Positions 9,067-19,222 of a stretch of DNA of 64,000 nucleotides are shown one piece after another. The DNA is from Candidatus Brocadia sinica JPN1 (GTDB taxonomy: Bacteria; Planctomycetota; Brocadiia; Brocadiales; Brocadiaceae), in the NCBI RefSeq assembly GCF_000949635.1, contig NZ_BAFN01000001.1, positions 434,001-498,000 of the forward strand, in the 5' to 3' direction. Within the stretch, counting starts at the first letter, position 1. Each line of letters begins with the position of its first letter. The position numbers were made by a program, and so were the translations under genes. The notes under the pieces are model-generated. The model ran no database searches, was not told the origin of the DNA, and saw only the letters and a list, made by a program, of their open reading frames with translations.

Positions 9067-11041
9067 ATATACATCACTTTGGTGTTTCATGACATTGCTT
9101 CTATTGCTCATGACTATTTTTTCATTAAAATCATATGCCGTCCCTGCATATGATGGCCTTTTTGAGCTGATCCAGCCTTCGGGTTTCTCCTTTGAAGCAA
9201 GGCAACGTGGGGATGAATGGCACAACTGGGTAGAAACAAGAGACGGATATGGAATTTACCAGAATATGTTGACAGGCAATTGGGAGTATTACCTGCCTTC
9301 CATCGATACGGGTTTTACAAAAAAAGGAACAAACGGCCATTCAGGCCGAATACAAGATTCGCCCTTACGAATACTTGTAGGAGAGGTAGATCCCGCTTCA
9401 TTAACTATTCCAAAGAGATTGCGTCCTCCAAGGACTCCGATAATCAAACCAGATTCACCCGACTTATACCAGGATATTTCCTTCCCGAATCGTTCTCAAT
9501 CAGGGTCAGATAGATTAAAAAATATATCAGTAAGCGGAACAATACCTCTCCTGGTTATTGGTGTTGACTACGTTACTACGACTGCTAAGTATGGAACTGG
9601 ACAGGTCCAGCCACTATTATTTGGGACCAGTGATAGCGTTTCAGACTATTACAGCAAAACATCTTATTCATTGGTAACAATTGCTCCCGCAACAGAAACA
9701 TCCGGAACGGCAAATGACGGATTTGTTGGATGGCTACGGTTAAAGGGCAACCACCCAAACACTGGTTCATCTATTGATGCGAGAAATCAGCAGATTGCAA
9801 AAGATGCCATTCGTGCTGCCGACCCCTATATCAACTACTCCTTATACGACGATAACGGTGACGGCATTATTGAACCAACAGAACTTTCAATCCTTATCAT
9901 TGTCGCTGGATACGAGGCGGCTTATAGTAGCGCTTCACCTTCTGTGTGGGCACATCAGTGGTATATGTATAGTGTCGGTTATCCCATCGTGGATGGCAAA
10001 ACGATACAGCAGTATGCACAATTTGGTGAAAAGCACGGAGACCATCTGGCTACTTTTGGTGTCATGGCTCATGAACTGGGACACCTGATGTTTGCCTTAC
10101 CTGACCTGTACGACACGGATACGGGCAATGGAGACTCTTTTGGCATCGGGTACTTTGATTTGATGGGCGCCGGTAGCTGGGGTGCGGCATTGGGGGCAAA
10201 TCCCGGATCTTCCCCGACTCAATTATCTGCATGGAGCAAAGAGTATCTTTCCTGGGTAGAAGTAAACACGGTCACTTCCACCCAGACAGTGTCTTTCCCT
10301 AACACAGATGGTAATAATGTCTCCATTTTCCGGATTAATACATCGGATTCAAATCAGTATTTCCTTTTAGAAAATAGACAGTTTACCGGTTACGATACCG
10401 GATTTCAACGGCAAACCGGGGTATCGGGGCACGGTGGACTGGTTATCTATCACGTAGATAAATTAAAAACAGGTCTGTGGCCCAATTTTAATACCATTAA
10501 CGCAGATGAAAATGATAAAGGTGTAGATGTTGAAGAGGCCAACGAAGGAAGTCTAGGATACAGTTTGCTGGATACTTATACCTATGGGGTCGCTACGAAT
10601 ATGTTCTTTTTTTCAGGAAACAGTACAAGCTTCACTGGTTCTACCATACCTGATTCTAAACTAAAAAATGGCAGCTACACAAACATTTCAGTTACTGATG
10701 TTTCTTCCTATGGTGATACAATGACAGCCAAGATCACTGTACCGCTATGCATAGCCGATTCGATAGCAGCGTCCACTTCCAGGCTGAAACTCCATAAGAA
10801 GGAAAGCGGTGAAGTAACGGTAACGGTAATTTGTGCGGATGGTTCTCCGGTTGAAGGTGAGCTGGTTACGGCCAAGGTTAAGCTTGGCAAGACACGTATA
10901 TTGATCTCTCCACAAAATACAGTAACAGATGCTAACGGTCATGCCAAATTTATGATTACAGCTCGGCGGGTAGGCAGGTCAATAGCCCAATTCAAAGCAA
11001 GCAGATTGAAAACTTACACAACGATAAAGGTGATAAACTAA
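9050..11041 (+). CDS. Secreted M6-family (immune inhibitor A-like) metalloprotease
   Basis: This protein of about 663 residues has a signal peptide ending near SYA-VPAYDG. A catalytic M6 domain carries the zinc motif HELGH at about 341-345, followed by a downstream Asp in ALPDLYDTD. A C-terminal Ig-like/Big_1-type domain spans about 565-663. It should be exported and cleave extracellular proteins. The GTG at 9050 is preferred because GGAGG sits nine bases upstream; a TTG at 9044 is in frame but too close. It overlaps the upstream small exported gene. It converges with the minus-strand lipoprotein gene 42 bp downstream. Confidence 0.9.
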   Translation: MEQKIKYTSLWCFMTLLLLLMTIFSLKSYAVPAYDGLFELIQPSGFSFEARQRGDEWHNWVETRDGYGIYQNMLTGNWEYYLPSIDTGFTKKGTNGHSGRIQDSPLRILVGEVDPASLTIPKRLRPPRTPIIKPDSPDLYQDISFPNRSQSGSDRLKNISVSGTIPLLVIGVDYVTTTAKYGTGQVQPLLFGTSDSVSDYYSKTSYSLVTIAPATETSGTANDGFVGWLRLKGNHPNTGSSIDARNQQIAKDAIRAADPYINYSLYDDNGDGIIEPTELSILIIVAGYEAAYSSASPSVWAHQWYMYSVGYPIVDGKTIQQYAQFGEKHGDHLATFGVMAHELGHLMFALPDLYDTDTGNGDSFGIGYFDLMGAGSWGAALGANPGSSPTQLSAWSKEYLSWVEVNTVTSTQTVSFPNTDGNNVSIFRINTSDSNQYFLLENRQFTGYDTGFQRQTGVSGHGGLVIYHVDKLKTGLWPNFNTINADENDKGVDVEEANEGSLGYSLLDTYTYGVATNMFFFSGNSTSFTGSTIPDSKLKNGSYTNISVTDVSSYGDTMTAKITVPLCIADSIAASTSRLKLHKKESGEVTVTVICADGSPVEGELVTAKVKLGKTRILISPQNTVTDANGHAKFMITARRVGRSIAQFKASRLKTYTTIKVIN

Positions 11042-11083
11042 TAGCCGTCCGCAAATATCTTCGTTTAGGGACAAGACAATATT

Positions 11084-11830
11084 CTATTTCTCTGAAAGAG
11101 ACTTAATCTTTTCTTTTGCTATTTCAATATTGAATTTTGCCTCAAGATTCTCAGGGTCAATTACAAGCACTTTCTCCCATTTGTCAATTGCTTCTTTATA
11201 ATTCCCTTCTCTGTAAAGAGTTAGGGCATCATCCAACAGCTTCTGCGTTGCCTCTTTTTCATGATTTGCAGCTATCGCTTCAATTTTTTTATCTTCTTCT
11301 GATTTTCTTTCAGCCGTTGCCTCTTTAATCATCTCTCTCCCCTGCACAACCATCTCTTTTGCCTCTTCTTTCATGGCCTCAGCTTGTTGATCAATCTTCG
11401 AACCAATATGACGGGATCTTTGGGTCTGAAGGCTCATGAGCTGGTTTTGTAAATCGATTTTTGCTTTTTCAATTTCAGTTAGTTTCTTTTCAAGACCGCT
11501 TATATTTTTTTGTGTCTCAGTAAGAATGGTTTCATACGAGCTATCCTTCAACTCAACCCTGGAACTTAAGCCATCCAGAGCGCTCTGGAGCTTCGAGTAA
11601 TTTGCGTCTGCATCTACAGCCCTTTGTGAAAGATCTTCAACACGTTTTCCCAGATTTTGAGCAAAGTTGTTTAGATTCGATAACCCTTGCTCAATCTCCT
11701 GCATTCTTTGGTCGATCAATGCCACACGCTCTTCATGGATACTGGACGATTTTGTAGAAAGCCCCGCACATCCCACTAGCAATGAGACAATACCCAAATT
11801 TATAAAAGTTAATAGAATACCTTTCTGCAT
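11084..11830 (-). CDS. Lipoprotein with coiled coil and C-terminal TPR
   Basis: This 248-residue protein has a canonical lipobox LLVGC (Cys21). A long Glu/Lys/Gln-rich coiled coil covers residues 30-190 and a TPR-like C-terminus covers about 195-245 (ALTLYREGNYKEAIDKWEK). It is probably anchored to a membrane facing the periplasm and acts as a structural or tethering protein. The exact family is not recognised. It is the last gene of a minus-strand run of small envelope proteins, 45 bp after the neighbouring exported protein. Confidence 0.8.
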   Translation of the reverse strand: MQKGILLTFINLGIVSLLVGCAGLSTKSSSIHEERVALIDQRMQEIEQGLSNLNNFAQNLGKRVEDLSQRAVDADANYSKLQSALDGLSSRVELKDSSYETILTETQKNISGLEKKLTEIEKAKIDLQNQLMSLQTQRSRHIGSKIDQQAEAMKEEAKEMVVQGREMIKEATAERKSEEDKKIEAIAANHEKEATQKLLDDALTLYREGNYKEAIDKWEKVLVIDPENLEAKFNIEIAKEKIKSLSEK

Positions 11831-11875
11831 AAATTATCCTTTTGTTCTATTTTCGAAAGAGGGAGTAAAAGATGC

Positions 11876-12475
11876 CTATTTCATCTTTGAAAGGTCAAAA
11901 TCATACAAGGTCTCTTCTCCGCCAGGAGCGACAACTACCAAGGTAATAACCGAATTTAAATCAACACCTTTTGTTGGAAATTTAAAGACCAGGCGGGCTG
12001 AATGGCATGGGGGATTGGGCCAAAATTCGCTAGCTTCAGCTAATTCTGGTATGAACTCAAACTCGGGTTGTATTACATCCTCATGATAATAAAGCTTGGC
12101 AGAATAATACTTTGAAAAATTATAATCATCACCATAGACCGTCACTGAAAAGGTAAACGCATCCCCAATTTCTACTGCCTGCTGAATATCCTTCATGGTA
12201 AATTCTCTATGTTCCACAGCGGCTTTTCTGGCCTTATAAGCAACATTGTGAAAAGGTGTAAACAACGTTGCAGACCCATAGCCTTTATCCAGAGAAATAG
12301 TCCATGGTTTTGAAAAGGTTGCAATGCTTACATTTTTATTTTTCTGACAATATTCAATGGCTTCCTGTATTTGCTCCATGGTCAGCTGCAAAAAAATGGC
12401 ATGAGCTGGTTTTAAAATATAGAAAAACAGTACCAGACAGGAAACACACGTTAACGTGAATAGCTTTTTCATCAC
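11876..12475 (-). CDS. Exported protein of unknown function
   Basis: This 199-residue protein has a clear signal peptide (residues 1-26, cleavage after AHA). The mature part starts with an amphipathic helix (QLTMEQIQEAIEYCQK) and continues into beta-rich sequence. A short Asp/Leu C-terminal segment follows. Proteins of this general build occur in planctomycete and deltaproteobacterial genomes, but I cannot name a family. It is oriented with the coiled-coil lipoprotein downstream, and the two may share a transcript. Confidence 0.75.
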   Translation of the reverse strand: MMKKLFTLTCVSCLVLFFYILKPAHAIFLQLTMEQIQEAIEYCQKNKNVSIATFSKPWTISLDKGYGSATLFTPFHNVAYKARKAAVEHREFTMKDIQQAVEIGDAFTFSVTVYGDDYNFSKYYSAKLYYHEDVIQPEFEFIPELAEASEFWPNPPCHSARLVFKFPTKGVDLNSVITLVVVAPGGEETLYDFDLSKMK

Positions 12476-12618
12476 AAATTTTCATCCTTAAACAGAATCA
12501 GTAGCTCTATGAGAAATTCTTAATACTACTAAAAAATCACAATTTCTATTTGGAATGACATAAGTTTACTGAAATGCCACAGATACTTATCTTAGGATTT
12601 CTCCAGATATTTCTTTAA

Positions 12619-12900
12619 CTATTCAGCACTCTGCTCAGTTGTCGCTGCTTCTTCCGTTGCGGCCGGTTCAGATGTTGCTTCAGCCTCATGTTTTTCTTCT
12701 GCAGATGGTTTTACCACATAATTCCTGCCGGTCTTCATAAGACTGGCGCCACATACAATAAACATAATGCCAAATACAACAGCGCCAGCAAAGCAGAGCA
12801 CTCCCCCTATATTATTCACAAATCCCTCGACTTTTTGATTGGTCATAATCTTTTCAGATTTTTCCGTAATCATTTGATTCAGCTTATCTATCATTTGCAT
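12619..12900 (-). CDS. Small single-span membrane protein
   Basis: This 93-residue protein has an amphipathic N-terminal helix, one transmembrane segment (about residues 32-55) and an Ala/Glu/Thr-rich hydrophilic C-terminal tail (about 65-93). GAGG lies a few bases upstream of the ATG. The family is not recognised. The build suggests a membrane-anchored accessory protein. Confidence 0.65.
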   Translation of the reverse strand: MQMIDKLNQMITEKSEKIMTNQKVEGFVNNIGGVLCFAGAVVFGIMFIVCGASLMKTGRNYVVKPSAEEKHEAEATSEPAATEEAATTEQSAE

Positions 12901-12981
12901 TTCCTCCCCATTTCTAATTTATAGCATTATGAAACTTATCTCAAAACAGACAACATTCCACACTTCCATGAGTTCATATTT

Positions 12982-13773
12982 TCAATGTTTCACCAAATCA
13001 TTATATTTGGACAATTCCTTATCAGCATCTTCTTTCATCCCTTTTTCACGATAAATCGACTCAAGATTTTTATATGCCTTTGCATACTTTGGATTAATGG
13101 CTATGGCCTTTTTGTACTCGCGGACTTGTTCCTCATACATCCTTTTTTCACCGTACGCAATCCCCAAATTAAAGTGTGCCTCGGCACTATTGGGATTCAA
13201 GTCCAGTACTTTCTTGTACTGCAGAATTTCATCATCTAACAAACCTTTTTTACCGTATGAAACACCTAAATTGAAATATGCGTCAATATAATTTGGATCG
13301 ATTTCGATTACTCTTTTATATGCTGCAATAGACTCATCGTGCATTTCTTTTTCACGATATGCATGTCCCAGGTTATAGAGTGCCTCGAAATTCTCAGAAT
13401 CGAGTTCAATGACTTTTTGATATGTCCTGATCTCGTCATCCACCATTCCTTTTGCACCATAGGCAATTCCCAAATTAAAATATGCATCTCTATAATTTCG
13501 GTCTAACTCAATCGCCTTTTTATAGGCAAAAATCTCTTCGTCAAATAACTTCTTCTTGCTGTAAGCAACGCCCAAATTATTATAAGCCTTAGCAGAACCA
13601 GCATTTATTTCAATGGCCTTTTTATATTCAACAATTGCATCTTCAATCATGCCGCTCTTATTATACTCATTTCCCAGCTGATAATGCACATCAAAGCCAC
13701 CAAAGTTATCTGCGCTGTAACCATTAACAACGTTCAGAAAATTGAAAAGAATAAGAAAGAGTATCTTTTTCAC
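12982..13773 (-). CDS. Exported TPR-repeat protein
   Basis: This protein of about 263 residues begins from a GTG at 13773 (VKKILFLILFNFL..), which gives a proper signal peptide. An upstream ATG at 13893 would run into the neighbouring gene's 3' end. The mature part is seven consecutive TPRs (about residues 30-250) of the YNLGxAYxEKxMxDE type. It is probably a periplasmic scaffold. It starts 20 bp after the stop of the 129-residue protein, so the two are probably cotranscribed. Confidence 0.82.
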   Translation of the reverse strand: MKKILFLILFNFLNVVNGYSADNFGGFDVHYQLGNEYNKSGMIEDAIVEYKKAIEINAGSAKAYNNLGVAYSKKKLFDEEIFAYKKAIELDRNYRDAYFNLGIAYGAKGMVDDEIRTYQKVIELDSENFEALYNLGHAYREKEMHDESIAAYKRVIEIDPNYIDAYFNLGVSYGKKGLLDDEILQYKKVLDLNPNSAEAHFNLGIAYGEKRMYEEQVREYKKAIAINPKYAKAYKNLESIYREKGMKEDADKELSKYNDLVKH

Positions 13774-13792
13774 AAAATAATCTCTTTTTGAA

Positions 13793-14182
13793 TCAAATGT
13801 GATAAAACCAATATACCTTTTTGTTCTCTGTGCAAATCTCGTTTGCGATGTTATAAAATTCTGCTTCGGAAAGATTATCCAATTTTTTGCCATATTTCTT
13901 TATGACCTGATTAAATTCCAATATCTTTTCAACGAGATTTTCATGAGTTTCTGCAGAACCTCCCAAGATGTAAAAATTCTCCCCAGATGTGATTCTTTTA
14001 TGATTGTCCTTATTATCAAAGGCAAAACCACACAGGATGGAATTTTCTCTGGACACATTTTCCTGACTATTCAAACCGTAGCTCCTTTCGATTGAATATC
14101 GTGCAACCCCATCTATTGAAAAAATCGCCACAAGAATACCATTCCACCCAAAAAATGTCAAGCTAATATACCCGGTCTCCAT
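13793..14182 (-). CDS. Protein of unknown function, 129 residues
   Basis: The first 25 residues form a moderately hydrophobic strand-rich segment, and the C-terminal half is helical and charged. There is no export signal, metal motif or recognisable family. The N-terminal region could be a short beta sheet with a conserved-looking Gly/Trp. It precedes the TPR protein on the same strand by 20 bp, which argues that it is a real cotranscribed gene. Confidence 0.55.
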   Translation of the reverse strand: METGYISLTFFGWNGILVAIFSIDGVARYSIERSYGLNSQENVSRENSILCGFAFDNKDNHKRITSGENFYILGGSAETHENLVEKILEFNQVIKKYGKKLDNLSEAEFYNIANEICTENKKVYWFYHI

Positions 14183-14234
14183 GTATCAGAAAGTCAGAAT
14201 TTGACCACCACAATACCTGCATGGATACTTATCT

Positions 14235-15599
14235 CTACGGAATAGATGCGGAGAGTATCCTGCTGGCAATCTCAAAGTAAATAACAAGTCCCGTAGCGTC
14301 TAACAGCGTGGCAATAAGTGGCGCAGACACAAAGGCCGGATCAAGTTTTAAAAATCTGAAGAATAAAGGAATGGCAACACCAACGATGTTTCCCACACTT
14401 ACCACAATACACAGAGAAACACCCACTGTTAAAGCGAGTGTTATTTGTCCTAAAGATATTGCAGCAATGGTAAAGGCGATCAGACCCATGATGAGTCCCA
14501 GTGAAACGCCAACCTTAAATTCCCGTAAGATAATTCGCCACCATTCCCTGAATTTTACTTCACCAGTAGCTAGCGCCCGGATAATTAAAGTAGAGGACTG
14601 TGACCCCGTATTACCACCAGACCCAGTAAGCATGGGGATAAAATAAGTAAGGGCAATCACCGAACTTAAGACTCCGGAATAATTTTTCAATATGGTTTGT
14701 GATATGGTCGCAGCAATTACGAGAATAACCAACCAGGAAACACGGTTAATGACTCGCTTTGAAAACCCTACACGAAAATATTCTTCCTCAGTAGTTTGTA
14801 TACCCGCCATCCTCTGAAAATCTTCTGTCACTTCTTCTTGCACAACGTCTAATACGTCATCCACAGTAACGATCCCCACCAGTCTGTCCTCATTGTCCAC
14901 CACTGGAACGGCAAGGATATCGTATTTTTGAACTACCTGTACCGCTTTTTCCTGATCATCCGTGGTATGAACATAAAAAACATTCTCATTCATAATATCC
15001 TTAATGAATTGATCGGGATTGGCAAGAATGATATTCTTCAAAGAAGCAACGCCTCGGAGTTTTTTTGTCTCATCCACAATATAGCAGATATAAATTGTCT
15101 CACGATTCGGTCCGGTTTTACGGATGTGTTCCAGCGCCTTCGCCACGGTCATATCCATCTGAAGATCGACATATTCCGTGGTCATTATACGACCTGCAGA
15201 GTTATGCGGATAGTTCAAAAGTTCATTAGCTTCCCTGCGGTCTGTTGGTGGGAGAAGTTTTAAAAGTTTTTCAACGAGATGGGCCGGTAATTCATCAAAG
15301 AGTTGCGTACGGTCATCCGGCTGCATTTGCACTAAAATTTCTTTTACATGCTGCTCGGTAAACTGCTTGAGAAGTTCTTCCTGTTCAATAGGTTCAAAGA
15401 GGGCAAAGACCTCGGAAATCTTATTCTTGTCAAGTAATCTGAAGCCCATCACGCGCTCTGCGGGATCGAGTTCTCTGAGGATATCTACAATGTCCGCAGG
15501 ATGGCGCTCCCGAAGGAAGTCTCGTAGTCCCTTGAAATCCTTGGTTTCAATGAGTTCCTTAATTTCAGGAAGAAATATCTTTGTCCACTGCAGTTCCAT
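14235..15599 (-). CDS. mgtE: Magnesium transporter MgtE
   Basis: This 454-residue Mg2+ channel/transporter has an N-terminal superhelical MgtE_N domain (about 15-125), a pair of CBS domains (about 135-255) that sense cytoplasmic Mg2+, and five C-terminal transmembrane helices. The family signature GSGGNTGSQSSTLIIRAL forms the start of the second helix. The length is normal. It stops just before the 129-residue gene, and its start lies 31 bp downstream of the DUF362-ferredoxin stop, so it may share that transcript. Confidence 0.96.
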   Translation of the reverse strand: MELQWTKIFLPEIKELIETKDFKGLRDFLRERHPADIVDILRELDPAERVMGFRLLDKNKISEVFALFEPIEQEELLKQFTEQHVKEILVQMQPDDRTQLFDELPAHLVEKLLKLLPPTDRREANELLNYPHNSAGRIMTTEYVDLQMDMTVAKALEHIRKTGPNRETIYICYIVDETKKLRGVASLKNIILANPDQFIKDIMNENVFYVHTTDDQEKAVQVVQKYDILAVPVVDNEDRLVGIVTVDDVLDVVQEEVTEDFQRMAGIQTTEEEYFRVGFSKRVINRVSWLVILVIAATISQTILKNYSGVLSSVIALTYFIPMLTGSGGNTGSQSSTLIIRALATGEVKFREWWRIILREFKVGVSLGLIMGLIAFTIAAISLGQITLALTVGVSLCIVVSVGNIVGVAIPLFFRFLKLDPAFVSAPLIATLLDATGLVIYFEIASRILSASIP

Positions 15600-15629
15600 T
15601 TTTTTATTTACTATAGGAATAATTGCAAT

Positions 15630-16820
15630 TTATTCAACTTTTTCTACTCCCAGGGCCTTTGCCATGCCCAGGAGTGTCCTTCCCAGCAGCGAACGCTTCA
15701 TTTCAATTGCATTAAAATCGCACACCTCATCACAGCAAAAACATCCGATACACTTCTTTTTATCCACAATCACCTTGCCATTTTCTTTCGACATAGCGCC
15801 TGCAGGGCAATTCCTTACACACTCGTAACACCGTGTACAGTTCGAATGATTTACCGTAGAAAATGTGGAACACGTGCTATCAAACATCAAGGCCAGCAAA
15901 AAATCTGGCAGATATTTTCCCGCAAAATCCTGGGCACCGCTGGAAGGTTTTTGAAAATCAGGAACAGATACATTGTTGATAGTTTCACCGACTACATTGA
16001 TGGTATCCATTTCACCTATACCTAAACCACGATGATGCGCAAACCGGATAGTCGGTACAGCCATAGGTTCAAACCCAATAATACTGCTGGCTACGGCATC
16101 CATAGCCACACTGTCCTTACTGGCAAGGATTAATCCGACCTTTCTTGGCTGGCCAGCATTAGGACCGTTTCCCTCCATCCCTACAATAGCATCCATAATA
16201 ATAAGATGTGGCGGCACCATCTGATAAATGTCTACCAACGCTTTTGCAAACACCGTAGGTTTTGGCGCAATTAAATGGACATTTTTTTTCCCATTGCCGG
16301 GGATAGCGCCCAACATATTTTTTATCGCACCTGTGTATTGCGTTAAACCATGTGTCTTGAGTTTGGGCACCGAGACCACAAAGTCTACCGTCCGCAGCGT
16401 CCTGGCAATACGAAATTTATCTAAAATTTCATAATCCCTGTTATGAATATCAATATACTCATCCTTATCAAAATTAACGATTCTTGCCCCTGTGTCCTCT
16501 GCAATTTCGTTGATGCGGGTGATGCGAAAGGCATTAAAGGTAGAAGCATTCTTTACACTGCCTGACGAATCGCCAATAGAAACATCACATCCAAAGTCTT
16601 TTTGAAATATTTGAACAAGCGCCCTGACCATAACAGGGTGAGTATTAACTGCCCTTTCTGGAGGTTGTGAAGATGAAAGGAGATTAAGCTTTAAAAGCAC
16701 CTTTTTGCCGGGACTGATCTGTTTGTCAATACCGTTTATCAAGCTCAAAGCCTTATGAATGGCATGGTAGACCTTTTCTGATTCATAATCATCACATTTA
16801 ACAACCGATACGGTAGGCAT
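15630..16820 (-). CDS. DUF362 protein with C-terminal 2[4Fe-4S] ferredoxin domain
   Basis: This 396-residue cytoplasmic iron-sulfur protein has a DUF362 domain (about 35-300, with KLKTHGLTQYTGAIKNMLG). Two ferredoxin motifs follow: CTRCYECVRNC near 326-336 and CIGCFCCDEVC near 355-365. Members are thought to be redox proteins, but the substrate is unknown. It sits between mgtE and two radical SAM genes; supply of electrons to radical SAM chemistry is a possible but unproven role. A second DUF362 protein lacking the ferredoxin part lies at 54860-55918. Confidence 0.9.
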   Translation of the reverse strand: MPTVSVVKCDDYESEKVYHAIHKALSLINGIDKQISPGKKVLLKLNLLSSSQPPERAVNTHPVMVRALVQIFQKDFGCDVSIGDSSGSVKNASTFNAFRITRINEIAEDTGARIVNFDKDEYIDIHNRDYEILDKFRIARTLRTVDFVVSVPKLKTHGLTQYTGAIKNMLGAIPGNGKKNVHLIAPKPTVFAKALVDIYQMVPPHLIIMDAIVGMEGNGPNAGQPRKVGLILASKDSVAMDAVASSIIGFEPMAVPTIRFAHHRGLGIGEMDTINVVGETINNVSVPDFQKPSSGAQDFAGKYLPDFLLALMFDSTCSTFSTVNHSNCTRCYECVRNCPAGAMSKENGKVIVDKKKCIGCFCCDEVCDFNAIEMKRSLLGRTLLGMAKALGVEKVE

Positions 16821-17005
16821 AGAAAAACCTCATTAACGGAAATTGTATAAACTAACTTACAAAATTGCTCACCTTATTTGTTTTTATAGTATACGTTGTA
16901 AAGACTTCTTCCTTCGGTAAGTTTTTTCATTGTAACGCTGCTGCGCTAGGGTACTATGCTCAGTTCATAACTATAGCAAAGTAATGTAACATTACAACAA
17001 AATAC

Positions 17006-18469
17006 TTAAAAGAATTTGTTCATAGCTTCGGCCCTTGCCATATCCCTTTTGTACAATTCCATTTCACTCAAGTTATTTCCAAACAGCTTGTCTTTTACCT
17101 TCAGGAAAGGCCGCCTGAAATAATGTCTGTAATAATAGGCAAGAGGGTAATTTTTAATAAAGGCTGGTGTAGTGCAAATATAATTGGAGTATTTTTTGTT
17201 ATATTTCCATCTGAGAAACTGGAGGTCTTCCGGCCCTAAATGATTTGTTTTAACATTCGCCCAAAAGCAGTTGTAGCGACTGTAGTCATATTCATTTGTT
17301 ACCAGTCTTGCATTCAATAATTCTTCACGCATACCTGTTTTTGGATAGGGCGTTAGTATCTGATCTGCGAAAAAGTCTATGTGTAAATCTACGAAGAATT
17401 CATAATTCCTTGCAATGTCTTCTTCCTTGTCATTTGGGTTCCCGATGATCATACCACCCACAATCATAATATTATGTTCATGTAACCGCTTGACGGCGAG
17501 TTTGGTTTTTTCAATAATGTTTCCCTTCTTCATAAGCCTCAGATTTTCTTCTGAGACATTTTCGATACCGAGGAAAACAATCCTGAAACCCGCCCTTGCC
17601 ATCTTTTCCACAAGGATATTCGAGGAAGCAATTCCGGAACTGCTCGCCTGGATGATGTAACGGATATCATTATGCCCCGCATCCACGATAGCATCACAAA
17701 GGGTCTCAAATCCTTTGATGTCTAACGTAAAATTGTCATCCGAAAAGATAATGAAGTTTGCGCCATGTTGCTTTGCATTGGCGATATCCGCAAGTATCCT
17801 TTCAATGCTAAATCTCCGGAATGTCTTCCCGTACATTTTGTCCATACTGCAAAAATTGCAGGGCATAACGCATCCACGGGAGGATTCTACGATATCGAGC
17901 GTAAAACCATAATATCGATACCCCTTCCATATTCGTTTGGAACGATCTGGAATTTTTATCTTCACCAGGTCTTCCAAAGGACGCGGAGCATTATGGACGA
18001 AACAACCGTCATTCCGAAACGAAACACCGAGGACACCTTCTCTGGACCTCTTACCATTTATAGCCTCTACTAATTCATGAAAACACAAATCTCCTTCGCC
18101 ACGGATGAGGAAGTCAAAAGGGTCGGACTCTTCACTCTTGCATATTTCATCGTACATGAGCGTGGCATGGTAACCGCCCAAAACAATCTGAATATTTTTA
18201 TTGAGACTCTTTATAAGGCTGGCTATTCTCCGAGCTGTGGCAAATTGGAAGCTCATTGCTGTTAGCCCAACAACATCTGGTCGATACGTTGCAATCAGTT
18301 CCCTGACGGTTTCAGCAACCAGGTCCCTTCGCAAGATAAGATCAGCTATAGAAACGTTATGACCCTCAATATTGCCTGCGATCGACGAGATGGCAAGATT
18401 CGGTGGCTTCCATCGCTTTGCATTAAAGTGGGGAGCACAATCTGGCATGGACATTAACAATATATTCAT
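17006..18469 (-). CDS. B12-binding-domain radical SAM protein (paralogue A)
   Basis: This 487-residue protein has an N-terminal Rossmann-like B12-binding domain (about 1-140, including VGLTAMSFQF and LGGYHATLM), although no classic DxHxxG motif is evident. A radical SAM barrel follows with the cluster motif CVMPCNFC (Cys200, Cys204, Cys207) and the iteration IVGGMIIGNPNDKEEDI. The family includes BchE- and HpnJ-like enzymes acting on lipids and tetrapyrroles. It is clearly paralogous to the protein at 19371-20861 over the whole length. In anammox bacteria such enzymes are candidates for membrane-lipid chemistry, but the substrate cannot be read from sequence. Confidence 0.9.
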   Translation of the reverse strand: MNILLMSMPDCAPHFNAKRWKPPNLAISSIAGNIEGHNVSIADLILRRDLVAETVRELIATYRPDVVGLTAMSFQFATARRIASLIKSLNKNIQIVLGGYHATLMYDEICKSEESDPFDFLIRGEGDLCFHELVEAINGKRSREGVLGVSFRNDGCFVHNAPRPLEDLVKIKIPDRSKRIWKGYRYYGFTLDIVESSRGCVMPCNFCSMDKMYGKTFRRFSIERILADIANAKQHGANFIIFSDDNFTLDIKGFETLCDAIVDAGHNDIRYIIQASSSGIASSNILVEKMARAGFRIVFLGIENVSEENLRLMKKGNIIEKTKLAVKRLHEHNIMIVGGMIIGNPNDKEEDIARNYEFFVDLHIDFFADQILTPYPKTGMREELLNARLVTNEYDYSRYNCFWANVKTNHLGPEDLQFLRWKYNKKYSNYICTTPAFIKNYPLAYYYRHYFRRPFLKVKDKLFGNNLSEMELYKRDMARAEAMNKFF

Positions 18470-18549
18470 GATTACCTTGTTAAAAACATAGGAAAATATA
18501 AGATAACTATCGATACGTCAGATGTTTATATTTCACGAACAATTTAAAA

Positions 18550-18948
18550 CTATATCTTTTTTCTACAATTATTGCAATGAAATCCCATAATATCAATTAA
18601 CTTTAACGATTTGTAAATAAACTTGTAATCTCTAACCCAGCATGCGCCCCATTCCCGCGGACGGCGCAATTCTATTTTGTCCAACCGCACCCGGATGGCC
18701 TCGCAAGCCAATACCGGCAATTCTTCCCGGTCATCAGGAAACAATGCCAGTTGTTTTGCCTTGGTCTTCTCACCCCAAAGCGCCTCTATCGTCCGAACCC
18801 ATCCCGTCCGTTGAGTATCATTGAGTTCTCTCAAATAGAGAACCTGCTGCTGCACCACTCTTCTTCCGCTGACCCGTCGGTTCTCTACAACACTCCCATA
18901 CCGGTGTGTTTTTCCATCCTTCGTCCGTGATTTTTCTCGCAGAAACAT
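18550..18948 (-). pseudogene. N-terminal remnant of an IS1634-type transposase
   Basis: The first 105 or so codons (MFLREKSRTKDGKTHRYGSV.. to RRPREWGACW) match the N-terminal region typical of large IS1634/IS4-group transposases, including the RVVQQQVLYLRELND stretch. After that the frame reads about 30 unrelated residues to a stop, so the catalytic part is missing. The fragment is visibly GC-richer than the neighbouring radical SAM genes. It is a decayed insertion between the two radical SAM paralogues. Confidence 0.75.
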
Positions 18949-19222
18949 GCAAGCATTTTCGCAGTTTCCCGTGAATGCGTCAATAGTGTGGGTCGGCGCT
19001 ACAAACCGTTTTGAAAATTCACCCCTTTCATATCAAGGGTCTCCCGGCGATACATGCCCAAAAATAACCTTTTGGGGGGCGAATTGCGAAAGATGGGTTA
19101 TGAGAGGCTGGGGCTGGCGTGTACGGCGCTATCGATGGTCACTACTGCTGCACAGACCATTTGGCAGAAAATGAGTATGAAACAAGCAGGAAGGAAAAGG
19201 AAAAAGAAGTACGGTATTTATT
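18949..19222. other. GC-rich non-coding tract upstream of the IS remnant
   Basis: No gene is supported here. Short open frames lack family sequence and start signals. The higher GC content resembles the adjacent transposase remnant, so the tract is probably old mobile-element DNA. Confidence 0.4.
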
